Shown: positions 16,616-24,088 of the stretch, one piece after another
Numbering within the stretch: the stretch's first letter is position 1
Layout of the letters: each line of letters starts with the position of its first letter
Assembly (NCBI GenBank): GCA_003052455.1
Contig: QAPD01000045.1
Coordinates: forward strand, 1-64,000
Source of the DNA: Sphaerisporangium cinnabarinum
Lineage (GTDB): Bacteria; Actinomycetota; Actinomycetes; Actinomycetales; Cellulomonadaceae
Reading direction: 5' to 3'
DNA: 64,000 nt
The notes under the pieces: generated by a model
The model's database searches: none
Seen by the model: the letters and a program-made list of their open reading frames with translations, nothing else
What the model was told of the DNA's origin: nothing
Translations under genes and position numbers: made by a program

Positions 16616-17557
16616 GTGCTCAACCCTGCCCTCACGAGGCGGGTGACCGGGTGGGCCGCAGCGGGATCCGTGCTGCTGCTGGCTGCCTGCACCCCGACTC
16701 CACCACCGACACCTGCCGCGACGACCCTCGCGAGCCAGAACCTGCCCGACTTCGGGCACGTGCACGACGTCCAGGTCGCGCGCGACGACCACTCCGTCCT
16801 CATCGCCACCCACACCGGGGTCTGGACCCTCGGTGACCCGTCCGAGAGCGACCCGGGCCCGGTCGAGCTGGTCGGCGCGGGCCGCCAGGACACGATGGCC
16901 ATGACCCTCGCTGTCGACGGCACCGTCTACGCCTCGGGCCATCCTGCCCCCGGGGAGCAGCCGGAGCTCGCGACGCCCAACCTCGGGCTGATCCGCAGCA
17001 GCGACGGCGCCGCGACCTGGGAGCAGGTCTCCCTCACCGGGGAGGTCGACTTCCACGCGTTGAGCACAGCGAGCACCGGCGACGGCACCGTGCGCGTCGT
17101 CGGGCTGGACTCGGCGACCTCGGCCGTGATCGTCAGCGACGACTCGGGCGAGACGTGGTCGCGGGGCGCGACCGTGGAGGCCCGCGACGTGCACCTCCTG
17201 GACGCGGACCCGGACACGGTCGTCGCGACCACGCCCACGGGTCTGCAGCTCAGCCGCGACGGCGGCCGGAGCTTCGCCCCGGACCGGGACGCCCCCGCCC
17301 TGGTGCTCGTCGACGACGAGCGGGGCGGGCGGCTGATCGGGATCGACGCCCGGGGGACCTTCTGGACCGGCACGCCGGGCACCGACGCCTGGGACAGCCA
17401 CGGCACCGCGCCCGAGGGTGTCCAGGCCATGACCTACGTGCCCGACGACAGCCCCGGCAACCAGCCGTGGGTCCTCGTCGCCACGGACACCGGGCTGTTC
17501 ACCAGCCGGGACCTCGGCGCGAGCTGGGACCCGGTGCTCGGCGCGGACCGCGGATGA
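16616..17557 (+). CDS. exported lipoprotein with BNR-like repeats (F510_1955-type)
   Basis: A 313-residue beta-propeller-like lipoprotein. The signal peptide ends in LLAAC (Cys about 25), followed by a Pro/Thr-rich linker. The repeated Asp-box patterns SSDGAATWEQV, SDDSGETWSRG, SRDGGRSF and SRDLGASWDPV are spread over residues about 125-310, as in sialidase-fold (BNR) proteins. The HVHDVQVARDD start resembles the F510_1955 family found beside DUF305 and DUF6153. No catalytic residues can be named. GTG 16616 has only a weak upstream purine stretch. Confidence 0.75.
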   Translation: MLNPALTRRVTGWAAAGSVLLLAACTPTPPPTPAATTLASQNLPDFGHVHDVQVARDDHSVLIATHTGVWTLGDPSESDPGPVELVGAGRQDTMAMTLAVDGTVYASGHPAPGEQPELATPNLGLIRSSDGAATWEQVSLTGEVDFHALSTASTGDGTVRVVGLDSATSAVIVSDDSGETWSRGATVEARDVHLLDADPDTVVATTPTGLQLSRDGGRSFAPDRDAPALVLVDDERGGRLIGIDARGTFWTGTPGTDAWDSHGTAPEGVQAMTYVPDDSPGNQPWVLVATDTGLFTSRDLGASWDPVLGADRG

Positions 17558-17588
17558 GACGTCGTCCGCAACCCCATGCTCCTCGCGG

Positions 17589-17780
17589 AACCGTCCGCGA
17601 GGGATCCCGGAGGGTGCCGAGCCCTGTCAGCTCCGGGAGCACACCATCGACGACCACGACAGGGGCGGGGGAACCACTCAGGCGAGCACCGCGGTGCTCT
17701 GGGGGTGAAGCCGGACCGCAGCCACCGGTCCGGCCGGGTCACTCTCCGACCCGAACCCGACAGCTCACCCCGTAGGCACG
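17589..17780 (+). promoter_or_regulatory. ydaO/yuaA-type c-di-AMP riboswitch
   Basis: The leader of the NlpC/P60 gene carries, in order, the conserved blocks of this riboswitch: GGGTGCCGAGCCCTGT, GGGGGAACCAC, GGGGGTGAA, and near the 3' end GACCCGAACCCGACAGCTC followed by ACCCCGTAGGCACG. The AAGGAG ribosome site begins right after it at 17781. In actinobacteria this class controls cell-wall hydrolases, normally switching them off when c-di-AMP binds. The 5' boundary is approximate. Confidence 0.9.
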
Positions 17781-17792
17781 AAGGAGACCACC

Positions 17793-18590
17793 ATGAATGC
17801 AAGAAACCCGGGACGCCACCGTGCGTCCCACCGACCGATCACGCCGCTGACCTCGATAGCCCGAACGGCGCAGGAGGGGACGGCGAACGCCGCCCGCAGG
17901 GGCGTCCTCCTGGCCGCCGGATCGGGGCTGCTGGTCTCGGGGTTCGCGGCGCCTGCCAGCGCCGCGCCGAGCACGGAGCCCCAGGCGGTGTCCGGGGTCG
18001 ATCTGAGCGCGCTGACCGAGCAGGCCCGCCAGGCGCTCAGCGCCGCACCGGCGGTCACCGTCTCGGCCGACGCGTCGTTCGCGATCGAGCAGGCACCGGT
18101 CACCGTCACCCCCGCCCCCGAGCCGGAACCCGAGCCGGAGCCGGAGCCGGAGGCGGACCGTCAGGAGCGTCCGGCCCGGAGCGGGGAACGGACGAGCACG
18201 TCGGCGGAGGAGGGCACCGAGGAGGCGCCCGCTCCCGTCGCGGTCCCGGCGTCGGCGTCGGGCTCGGCCGTGGTCAGCATCGCGGCCCGCTACCTCGGCG
18301 TGCCGTACCTCTGGGGCGGTACGACGCCGGACGGGTTCGACTGCTCCGGTTTCACGTCCTACGTCTACGCCCAGGTCGGCATCGACCTGCCCCGGACCTC
18401 GTCCCAGCAGCGGTACGCGGGGACGGTGATCTCTCGAGACCAGGCACAACCCGGTGACCTGATCTGGAGCCCGGGGCACATCGGCATCTACGTCGGGGAC
18501 AACCAGCAGATCGAGGCGCCCTCGCCGGGCAAGACCGTCCGGTACGGGGAGATCTGGCAGTCGAACCCCACCTACATCCGGGTGGGCTGA
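17793..18590 (+). CDS. NlpC/P60 cell-wall hydrolase under c-di-AMP riboswitch
   Basis: A secreted peptidoglycan peptidase of 265 residues. A long signal peptide (about 1-58, with RR then a hydrophobic core and PASA) leads to a low-complexity linker with a run of Glu-Pro repeats, then the NlpC/P60 domain (about 155-265). The catalytic Cys184 is in FDCSGF and the His is in GHIGIY; the third polar residue follows. ATG 17793 is 6 nt after AAGGAG. The riboswitch upstream ties its expression to c-di-AMP, as for resuscitation- and division-related hydrolases. A terminator hairpin follows 4 bp after the stop. Confidence 0.92.
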   Translation: MNARNPGRHRASHRPITPLTSIARTAQEGTANAARRGVLLAAGSGLLVSGFAAPASAAPSTEPQAVSGVDLSALTEQARQALSAAPAVTVSADASFAIEQAPVTVTPAPEPEPEPEPEPEADRQERPARSGERTSTSAEEGTEEAPAPVAVPASASGSAVVSIAARYLGVPYLWGGTTPDGFDCSGFTSYVYAQVGIDLPRTSSQQRYAGTVISRDQAQPGDLIWSPGHIGIYVGDNQQIEAPSPGKTVRYGEIWQSNPTYIRVG

Positions 18591-18594
18591 CCGT

Positions 18595-18625
18595 GGAGGG
18601 CCCCACCCGCCGGGTGGGGCCCTCC
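18595..18625 (+). terminator. terminator after NlpC/P60
   Basis: A perfect 14-bp stem (18595-18608 with 18612-18625) with a three-base loop, directly after the stop codon of the hydrolase. Confidence 0.85.
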
Positions 18626-18633
18626 CTGGGGTC

Positions 18634-18654
18634 GATATACCCTTGTGGGGTATC
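18634..18654. promoter_or_regulatory. CsoR-type operator
   Basis: GATATACCC-TTGT-GGGGTATC is a near-symmetric site with the TACCC/GGGGTA halves typical of CsoR-family repressors (copper, or persulfide in CstR). It lies just after the NlpC/P60 terminator and 49 bp upstream of the leader ORF. The regulator itself is not in the window. Copper versus persulfide cannot be told from the site. Confidence 0.6.
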
Positions 18655-18702
18655 ACCCGCGGGCCACCGGCTCGCCACACCACGAGAGGAAGAAGGGCAC
18701 GC

Positions 18703-18771
18703 ATGACCTTCCCGGGACATCGCGGCGAGCGCGGGCCGACGACGGCTCGCCACCAGGTCGTCGGCGCATGA
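18703..18771 (+). CDS. 22-residue leader ORF, coupled to ferredoxin-like gene
   Basis: A short frame (starting MTFPGHRGERG, ending VVGA) with a good AGGAAGAAGG ribosome site about 7 nt before its ATG. Its TGA overlaps the ATG of the next gene (ATGA), whereas that ATG has no good ribosome site of its own. It therefore looks like a translated leader that carries ribosomes to the downstream start. No similarity is recognised. Confidence 0.5.
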   Translation: MTFPGHRGERGPTTARHQVVGA

Positions 18772-19187
18772 CGGCGTCGCCCGACACCGAGGAGCGGGAA
18801 CGGCGGCCCCGCCCCGTGCGCACGGTCCCCGGTATCACCGCGTGCGGGCTCTGCGCGGGGGAGACGCTGGCCGCGACCGACACCCGTCCGGGCGGCCAGC
18901 TCGACCGTCTGCGCCGGATCGCCGAGACCGGGGACGCGCGCCTGACCGTCGTGGACTGCCTCGACGAGTGCGAGCGCGGGGACGTCGTCGTGATCAGGCC
19001 GGTGCCTGCCGCCCGTGCCGCCGGCCCCACGTGGTTCGAGCAGCTCGCGGGCGACGAGCTCACCGACGCCCTGCACTGCTGGATCCGCGCGGGCGGACCC
19101 GGCCTGGCGCCCCTGCCCGACCGGCTCGTCCCGCGGGTCATCCAGACCCAGGACACGGCGTCCGCGGACGCCGCAGCGGCGAGCTGA
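18768..19187 (+). CDS. (2Fe-2S) ferredoxin-like domain protein
   Basis: A soluble 139-residue protein with the thioredoxin-like 2Fe-2S pattern: CGLC in an ITACGLCAGE block (about residues 25-28) and CLDEC in VDCLDECERGDVVVIRP (about 65-69), giving four cysteines for one cluster. A C-terminal region with GPTWFEQLAGDELTDAL follows. Expression is probably under the CsoR-type operator and coupled to the short leader ORF. Proteins of this sort are found near metal or cobalamin genes; a role in metal or sulfur stress is inferred from the operator. A longer in-frame start at 18645 would lie inside the operator and is not used. Confidence 0.7.
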   Translation: MTASPDTEERERRPRPVRTVPGITACGLCAGETLAATDTRPGGQLDRLRRIAETGDARLTVVDCLDECERGDVVVIRPVPAARAAGPTWFEQLAGDELTDALHCWIRAGGPGLAPLPDRLVPRVIQTQDTASADAAAAS

Positions 19188-19202
19188 GAGCCGGCGGTCA
19201 CC

Positions 19203-19208
19203 TACGCT
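19203..19208 (+). promoter_or_regulatory. leaderless -10 box (TACGCT)
   Basis: TACGCT followed by 6 bp and the ATG of the histidine phosphatase. There is no Shine-Dalgarno sequence, so transcription probably starts at or next to the A of ATG. Confidence 0.55.
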
Positions 19209-19214
19209 CGGGGC

Positions 19215-19919
19215 ATGCCGACCGTCCTGCTCGTCCGTCATGGCCGCACCACCGCGAACGCGGGCGGCATCCTCGCCGGGCGGGCCGACGGCGTCGCGCT
19301 CGACGCGGTCGGGCGCGACCAGGCGGCCCGGGCGGCCGAGCGCGTCGCGGGCGTCCCGCTGGCGCGCGTCGTCACCAGCCCGCTGGAGCGGTGCCGACAG
19401 ACCGCGAGCGCCCTGCTCGACCACCAGGCGGGTGCGCCGGACTCCGTGACCGAGCACGGGATCACCGAGTGCGACTACGGGCAGTGGCAGGGTCGTGCGC
19501 TGAAGGACCTCGCGCAGGAGCCGCTGTGGTCGGTCGTGCAGACGCAGCCGTCGGCAGCCGTCTTCCCGGGCGGCGAGTCACTGGCCGCGATGCAGGCCCG
19601 GGGCGTCGAGGCGGTCCGGCGGCACGACGCGGAGGTCGCCGCCCGCCACGGCGCGGACGCGGTGTGGGTGGCGGTCTCGCACGGCGACGTCATCAAGTCC
19701 GTGCTCGCCGACGCGCTGGGGGTGCACCTGGACCTCTTCCAGCGCATCGTCGTCGGCCCGGCGTCGATCTCCGTCGTCCGGTACGGGCCGCGCCGCCCGG
19801 AGGTCGTGGCGGTGAACACCGACGCGGGCGACCTCTCCTGGCTGCGCAGCGCCGCGCCCGTGGGGGAGGCGCCCGTCGGCGGTGGGGCCGGGCCCGGCCA
19901 GGCCGACGCCGCGCGGTAG
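19215..19919 (+). CDS. histidine phosphatase, MSMEG_4193 family
   Basis: A phosphoglycerate-mutase-like phosphatase of 234 residues. RHG with the catalytic His8 opens the domain (VLLVRHGRTTANAGG), followed by TSPLERCRQTA (substrate-phosphate Arg), ECDYGQWQGRAL (acid region) and VSHGDVIKS with the second His. It is the first gene of the conserved actinobacterial trio with DUF3090 and the SCO1664-type protein, which both follow here. The physiological substrate is unknown; the trio often lies near mycothiol ligase mshC, which is not in this window. Confidence 0.88.
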   Translation: MPTVLLVRHGRTTANAGGILAGRADGVALDAVGRDQAARAAERVAGVPLARVVTSPLERCRQTASALLDHQAGAPDSVTEHGITECDYGQWQGRALKDLAQEPLWSVVQTQPSAAVFPGGESLAAMQARGVEAVRRHDAEVAARHGADAVWVAVSHGDVIKSVLADALGVHLDLFQRIVVGPASISVVRYGPRRPEVVAVNTDAGDLSWLRSAAPVGEAPVGGGAGPGQADAAR

Positions 19920-19975
19920 CCGGAGCGTCCGGCGTCCGACCCGTGGCCGTCCCGTGCGGACGGGCCGTGCGCTCG

Positions 19976-19981
19976 TAGAGT
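19976..19981 (+). promoter_or_regulatory. leaderless -10 box (TAGAGT)
   Basis: TAGAGT, then GAGGGC, then the ATG of the DUF3090 gene. The 6-bp gap suggests a leaderless mRNA; GAGGG could also act as a weak ribosome site on read-through transcripts. Confidence 0.5.
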
Positions 19982-19987
19982 GAGGGC

Positions 19988-20536
19988 ATGCCCACTCTCG
20001 TCCACGAGTACGACTGGCCGGACCGCGTCGTCGTGGGGACCGTCGGGTCGCCCGGCTCCCGCACGTTCTACCTGCAGGCGCGCGAAGGCACCCGGACGAC
20101 GAGCGTCGCGCTCGAGAAGGAGCAGTCCGCCGTCCTGGCGGACACGATCCAGCGCCTGCTGGACGAGCTCATGGAGGAGCCCGACAACCGGTACAGCGTC
20201 CCCGCCGACGTCCCGGCCGAGCTCGTCGACGACGACCCCCTGGACCTCCCGGTCGAGGAGGAGTTCCGCACGGGCGCGATGCGCCTCGCGTGGGACCCTC
20301 GCACGGCGCAGGTCATCGTCGAGGCGTTCCCGCTCGTGGACGACGACGACCTCGACCCCGAGGAGGACGAGCCGGAGCCTGCGGAGTCGCTCCTCGTCAA
20401 GATGCCCGTGGGGACGGCGCGCGCGTTCGCGCAGCGCACCCGCGCCGTCGTGAGCGCGGGGCGCCCCCTGTGCCCGCTGTGCGGCCGGCCGGTCGACCCC
20501 GACGGGCACGAGTGCGCGCTGCCCGACGAGGCGTGA
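19988..20536 (+). CDS. DUF3090 family protein
   Basis: A 182-residue actinobacterial protein of unknown biochemistry. Characteristic blocks are VHEYDWPDRVVVGTVGSPGSRTFYLQA at the start, EFRTGAMRLAWDP in the middle and a C-terminal zinc-knuckle-like CPLCGRPVDPDGHEC. An acidic stretch (residues about 118-132) precedes the last third. It forms a fixed trio with the phosphatase and the SCO1664-type gene, whose GTG overlaps its stop by 4 bp, so the products probably act together. Confidence 0.9.
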   Translation: MPTLVHEYDWPDRVVVGTVGSPGSRTFYLQAREGTRTTSVALEKEQSAVLADTIQRLLDELMEEPDNRYSVPADVPAELVDDDPLDLPVEEEFRTGAMRLAWDPRTAQVIVEAFPLVDDDDLDPEEDEPEPAESLLVKMPVGTARAFAQRTRAVVSAGRPLCPLCGRPVDPDGHECALPDEA

Positions 20537-21363
20537 CGACCCCGTACGACGACGCCGTCGCGCCGTCCGGTCTCGACCCTGCCGGCACCCCGCCCGACGC
20601 CGCCCTGACCGCGGTGCCGCTCGACGTCGTCGGGCGCATCCGCACCGCGTCGAACGCGACGTTCCTCGCCCGGCTGGGCGACCTCTCGGTCGTGTACAAG
20701 CCGGTCGCGGGGGAGAAGCCGCTGTGGGACTTCCCGGACGGCACGCTCGCGGGTCGCGAGGTCGCCGCGTACCTCGTGTCGGAGGCGTTCGGCTGGGGGG
20801 TCGTGCCGCGCACGTGGCTGCGCGACGGGCCGCTCGGTCCGGGCATGGTGCAGCTCTGGCAGGACGTCGACGCGACGCAGTCGCCCGTCGACGTCGTGCC
20901 GACGGACGAGGTCCCGCGCGAGGGCGTGCGGACCGTGCTGGAGGGCGTCGACGAGGAGGACCGCCCGGTCAGCGTCGTGCACGAGGACTCGCCGGCGCTG
21001 CGGCGCATGGCCGTGCTCGACGCCGTCGTGAACAACGCCGACCGCAAGGGCGGGCACGTGCTGCCGCTGGCCGACGGGCGGCGCCTCGGCGTCGACCACG
21101 GCGTGACGTTCCACGTCGAGCCCAAGCTCCGCACAGTGCTGTGGGGCTGGCTCGGCGAGCCGCTCGCCGACGACGAGCTCGCGGGCGTCGAGCGCGTGCG
21201 CGCGGGGCTCGGCACCGACGGCGGCCTCGGCCGCGCTCTGCGCGGGCTCCTCGCGCCCGACGAGGTGACCGCCCTCGCGGAGCGCTGCGACCGGCTGCTG
21301 CGCACGGCACGGTTCCCCGGGCCGGAGGGCGACATGCCCGCCGTCCCGTGGCCGCTGTTCTGA
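20533..21363 (+). CDS. SCO1664 family protein (PI3/4-kinase-like fold)
   Basis: A 276-residue protein with a kinase-like architecture. It has VYKPVAGEKPLWDFPDGTLAGREVAAYLVSEAF (nucleotide-binding Lys region), RRMAVLDAVVNNADRKGGHVL (the catalytic-loop-like NNADRKGGH) and GVDHGVTFH (metal-binding Asp). These resemble the PI3/4-kinase catalytic core. GTG 20533 overlaps the DUF3090 stop. What it phosphorylates, if anything, is unknown. Confidence 0.85.
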   Translation: MTTPYDDAVAPSGLDPAGTPPDAALTAVPLDVVGRIRTASNATFLARLGDLSVVYKPVAGEKPLWDFPDGTLAGREVAAYLVSEAFGWGVVPRTWLRDGPLGPGMVQLWQDVDATQSPVDVVPTDEVPREGVRTVLEGVDEEDRPVSVVHEDSPALRRMAVLDAVVNNADRKGGHVLPLADGRRLGVDHGVTFHVEPKLRTVLWGWLGEPLADDELAGVERVRAGLGTDGGLGRALRGLLAPDEVTALAERCDRLLRTARFPGPEGDMPAVPWPLF

Positions 21364-21427
21364 CCGGTCGCCGGCTCCGGACGGTCGCCGGCGCCGCGTC
21401 CGCCGTCCGCCCGGGGGACCGCGCGCA

Positions 21428-21433
21428 TAGACT
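21428..21433 (+). promoter_or_regulatory. leaderless -10 box (TAGACT)
   Basis: TAGACT followed by CGCGCG and the ATG of the NTF2-like gene; there is no ribosome site, so a leaderless mRNA is likely. Confidence 0.55.
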
Positions 21434-21439
21434 CGCGCG

Positions 21440-21805
21440 ATGAGCCTCCTTGCTGCCGAGCACGCTCTCCAGGCCGCCCAGCGTGCGGGCGACGTCGCCG
21501 CGCTCGACGCCCTGCTGCACCCGCGGTGCGTCGGGGCCGGACCGGACGGGTCGGTCTTCTCCAAGGAGGACGACCTCGCGAGCCACCGCTCGGGTGCGCT
21601 GCGGATCACCCGGCTGGAGGAGGAGTCGCTCGTCGTCCAGGAGGACGGCCCGAGCGGGACGACCCGGCTGGTCGCCGCCGTGGACGCGGTCCAGGACGAG
21701 ACCGCGCTGTCCGCACGGCTGGTCTACACGCGCCTGTGGGTGCGTGCGGACGGCGCGTGGCGGGTCCTGGCCGCGACCCTCGCACCGGCGCCGGAACCAG
21801 CCTGA
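21440..21805 (+). CDS. NTF2-like (DUF4440/SnoaL-type) protein
   Basis: A small cone-fold protein of 121 residues. LLAAEHALQAAQRAGDVAALDALLHPRCVGAGPDG is the usual helix-turn start of NTF2-like domains, and YTRLWVRADGAWRVLAATLA is the conserved final strand pair. No catalytic residue can be assigned. It stands alone, convergent with the SDR gene. Confidence 0.75.
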   Translation: MSLLAAEHALQAAQRAGDVAALDALLHPRCVGAGPDGSVFSKEDDLASHRSGALRITRLEEESLVVQEDGPSGTTRLVAAVDAVQDETALSARLVYTRLWVRADGAWRVLAATLAPAPEPA

Positions 21806-21830
21806 CCACGCTGCCGCCGGGCCTGCGTGC

Positions 21831-21846
21831 ACGACCCGCGGGTCGT
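21831..21846. terminator. 16-bp palindrome between convergent genes
   Basis: ACGACCCGCGGGTCGT is a perfect palindrome 26 bp after the NTF2-like stop and 29 bp before the SDR stop. With GGCCGGCGGCC next to it, it probably ends both transcripts. Confidence 0.5.
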
Positions 21847-21874
21847 CGTCGGGCGGGCCGGCGGCCCGGTCGGC

Positions 21875-22639
21875 TCAGCGACCGTGCGGGTCGGACGCGT
21901 TGAGGGTGCGGACGACGTCCTCGTAGTCGCCGCGCGCCTCGCCGAACCGGAGGAGCTTCACGCGCTCGACGAGGATCTCGTGCGCCGCGGGCTGCGTGCG
22001 CAGCAGGTCGACGACCTCGGTGACGAACTCGTCGAGCGGCATGGCGATCGCGCTCTCGCGCTGACCCGGCATGAGATCCGTCGCCACCGACGGCGGGACG
22101 AGCTCGACGACGTCGACGCTCGTGTCGGCGAGCTGGAGCCGCAGCGCCTCGCTGAGCATGTGGATCGCGGCCTTCGACGCGTCGTACGTCGGCGTGGCCG
22201 CGAGCGGCGCGAACGCCAGCCCGGACGACACGGTGACGATCGTCGCGCGCGGCCGGGTCTGCAGGTGCTCGACGAACGCGCCGACGAGCCGGATCGGCCC
22301 GAGCACGTTGGTCGTGATCGTCTCCTCGGCGGTGTCGAGGAAGCCCTCGGGGTGGTGCCAGTCCTCGGTGCGCATGATGCCGGCCATGGTGACGAGGGTG
22401 TCGAGGTCGGGGTGACGGTCGAGCACCTCCTTCGCCGCGGTGGCGATGCTCTCGGGGTCGGTCGTGTCGATGCGCACGGTGTCGAGGCCGGGGTGCTCGG
22501 CGGCGATCCGCTCCAGGAGCTCGGCGCGGCGCCCGCCGACGACGACGGTGCTGCCCTGCTCGTGCAGCGCGACGGCGAGCGCGAGCCCGATGCCGCTCGT
22601 CGCGCCCGGGATGAAGACGGTGCTGTTCGTGATGTCCAT
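21875..22639 (-). CDS. short-chain dehydrogenase/reductase (DltE-like)
   Basis: A soluble NAD(P)-dependent oxidoreductase of 254 residues. The cofactor motif is GATSGIG (about residue 11), followed by the GGRR strand end, the TMAG block, a catalytic Ser in VTVSSGLAF and YDASK (Tyr/Lys). The DltE-type C-terminal half is present. ATG 22639 fits the family start. It is divergent from an HTH regulator with 100 bp between the two starts, a usual SDR/MmyB-type regulator pair. Confidence 0.88.
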   Translation of the reverse strand: MDITNSTVFIPGATSGIGLALAVALHEQGSTVVVGGRRAELLERIAAEHPGLDTVRIDTTDPESIATAAKEVLDRHPDLDTLVTMAGIMRTEDWHHPEGFLDTAEETITTNVLGPIRLVGAFVEHLQTRPRATIVTVSSGLAFAPLAATPTYDASKAAIHMLSEALRLQLADTSVDVVELVPPSVATDLMPGQRESAIAMPLDEFVTEVVDLLRTQPAAHEILVERVKLLRFGEARGDYEDVVRTLNASDPHGR

Positions 22640-22739
22640 GCCTCGATCCTGGGCGCCCGGCACGCGCCGCGGCAGAGTCCGGTGGACGGGGGACCGGCGA
22701 TCCCTGGCACGGGCGGCGCGCACCCCGGACGATGGGCGC

Positions 22740-23606
22740 ATGGACCGCGCCGCGCTCGCCGACTTCCTCCGCCGTCGCCGGGAGACCCTGCAGCCGGGCG
22801 ACGTGGGCCTCCCGGCCGGGCTGCGCCGTCGGGCACCGGGCCTGCGCCGCGAGGAGGTGGCGCAGCTCGCGCTGATGTCGACGGACTACTACACGCGCCT
22901 GGAGCAGCAGCGCGGGCCGCAGCCGAGCACGCAGATGCTCGCGTCGATCGCGCGGGCGCTGCGCCTGTCCGACGACGAGCGCGACTACCTCTACCGGGTC
23001 GCCGGGCACGGGGTCCCCGACCGGGCGACCGATCCCGGGCACGTGGCCCCGGCGTTGCAGCGCGTGCTCGACCGCCTGGGCGACACCCCGGCCCTGATCC
23101 TCGACCCGCTCGCGCAGACGCTCGCGCAGAACGACCTGGCGCGCGCGCTCTACGGCGACGCGTCCGCGTACACAGGGTGGGACCGCAGCGAGATCTACCG
23201 GTGGTTCGCCCACCCGACGACGGCGCGGGCGATCTACCCGGCCGACGACCGGGACCGGCAGGGCCGCGCGCTCGTCGCGAGCCTGCGGTCGGCCGTCGCG
23301 GTGCTGGGCGCGTCGTCGCGCGCGGGCGAGCTGGTGCGCGTCCTGTCGCGCACGAGCCCGGAGTTCGTGGCGCTCTGGGACCGGCAGGAGGTCGCGCGCC
23401 GGTTCGTGGACCACAAGACGCTCGTGCACCCGGTGGTGGGGGAGATCGAGGTCGACTGCCAGGCGCTCGTCACGGAGGACCAGCTCCAGGTGCTCCTCGT
23501 GCTCACGGCAGCGCCGGGTACGCAGGCGGCGGACAGGATCCGGCTGCTCGGGGTCGTGGGCACGCAGGACCTCGCGGTCCGGTCGTCCGGCCCGCAGGAC
23601 GCCTGA
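22740..23606 (+). CDS. HTH transcriptional regulator with MmyB-like sensor domain
   Basis: A 288-residue regulator. The XRE-type HTH is at residues about 5-75 (GLRREEVAQLALMSTDYYTRLEQQRG). The C-terminal MmyB-like ligand domain (about 105-270) starts with TPALILDPLAQTLAQNDLARALYG. Divergent orientation from the SDR gene, with only 100 bp shared, indicates that it controls that gene and itself. The ligand is unknown; MmyB-type domains bind fatty-acid-like molecules in one studied case. Confidence 0.88.
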   Translation: MDRAALADFLRRRRETLQPGDVGLPAGLRRRAPGLRREEVAQLALMSTDYYTRLEQQRGPQPSTQMLASIARALRLSDDERDYLYRVAGHGVPDRATDPGHVAPALQRVLDRLGDTPALILDPLAQTLAQNDLARALYGDASAYTGWDRSEIYRWFAHPTTARAIYPADDRDRQGRALVASLRSAVAVLGASSRAGELVRVLSRTSPEFVALWDRQEVARRFVDHKTLVHPVVGEIEVDCQALVTEDQLQVLLVLTAAPGTQAADRIRLLGVVGTQDLAVRSSGPQDA

Positions 23607-23610
23607 CTGC

Positions 23611-23991
23611 TCAGGGGTCGAGCCGGCGGCGGAGCAGGCAGAACTCGTTCCCCTCGGGGTCGGCGAGGACGTGCCACGGCTCGTCGCCCGTCTGGCCGAC
23701 GTCCGCGGGCCGCGCGCCGAGGCCGAGGAGTCGTTCGAGCTCGGCGTCCTGGTCGCGGTCGGTCGGGTTGACGTCGAGGTGCAGCGGGAGCTTGCCCGCG
23801 CGCGGGTCGGTGCTCGGGCTGAGGATCAGGGTCGGCTGGGGGCCGCCGAACCCGACGCCCGGCGGGCCGATCTCGATCGAGCCGTCCTCCTCGCGGTCGA
23901 GCTCGACGTAGCCGAGGACGTCGCACCAGAACCGCGCGAGCAGCTCCGGGTCGGCGCAGTCGAGGACCAGCTCGCTGATACGGGACGCCAT
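23611..23991 (-). CDS. VOC-family (glyoxalase-like) protein
   Basis: A 126-residue vicinal-oxygen-chelate protein. SELVLDCADPELLARFWCDVLGY starts the fold, LHLDVNP carries a possible metal His, and WHVLADPEGNEFCLL is the closing strand block. ATG 23991 is preferred to GTG 24000 because TAGGGT lies exactly 7 bp before it, the leaderless spacing seen elsewhere here. It ends 4 bp from the convergent regulator. Enzymatic activity is unknown. Confidence 0.8.
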   Translation of the reverse strand: MASRISELVLDCADPELLARFWCDVLGYVELDREEDGSIEIGPPGVGFGGPQPTLILSPSTDPRAGKLPLHLDVNPTDRDQDAELERLLGLGARPADVGQTGDEPWHVLADPEGNEFCLLRRRLDP

Positions 23992-23998
23992 GCCTCGC

Positions 23999-24004
23999 AC
24001 CCTA
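23999..24004 (-). promoter_or_regulatory. leaderless -10 box (TAGGGT)
   Basis: On the minus strand TAGGGT-N7-ATG precedes the VOC gene, which decides its start codon. Confidence 0.5.
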
Positions 24005-24088
24005 CGGGCTGCTCGGCCCCGGCACCCGGCGGGTGACGCCCGATCGTGGCACCCTGGCCGTCACACGTGCGGCGAGAGAGGGAGCGGG

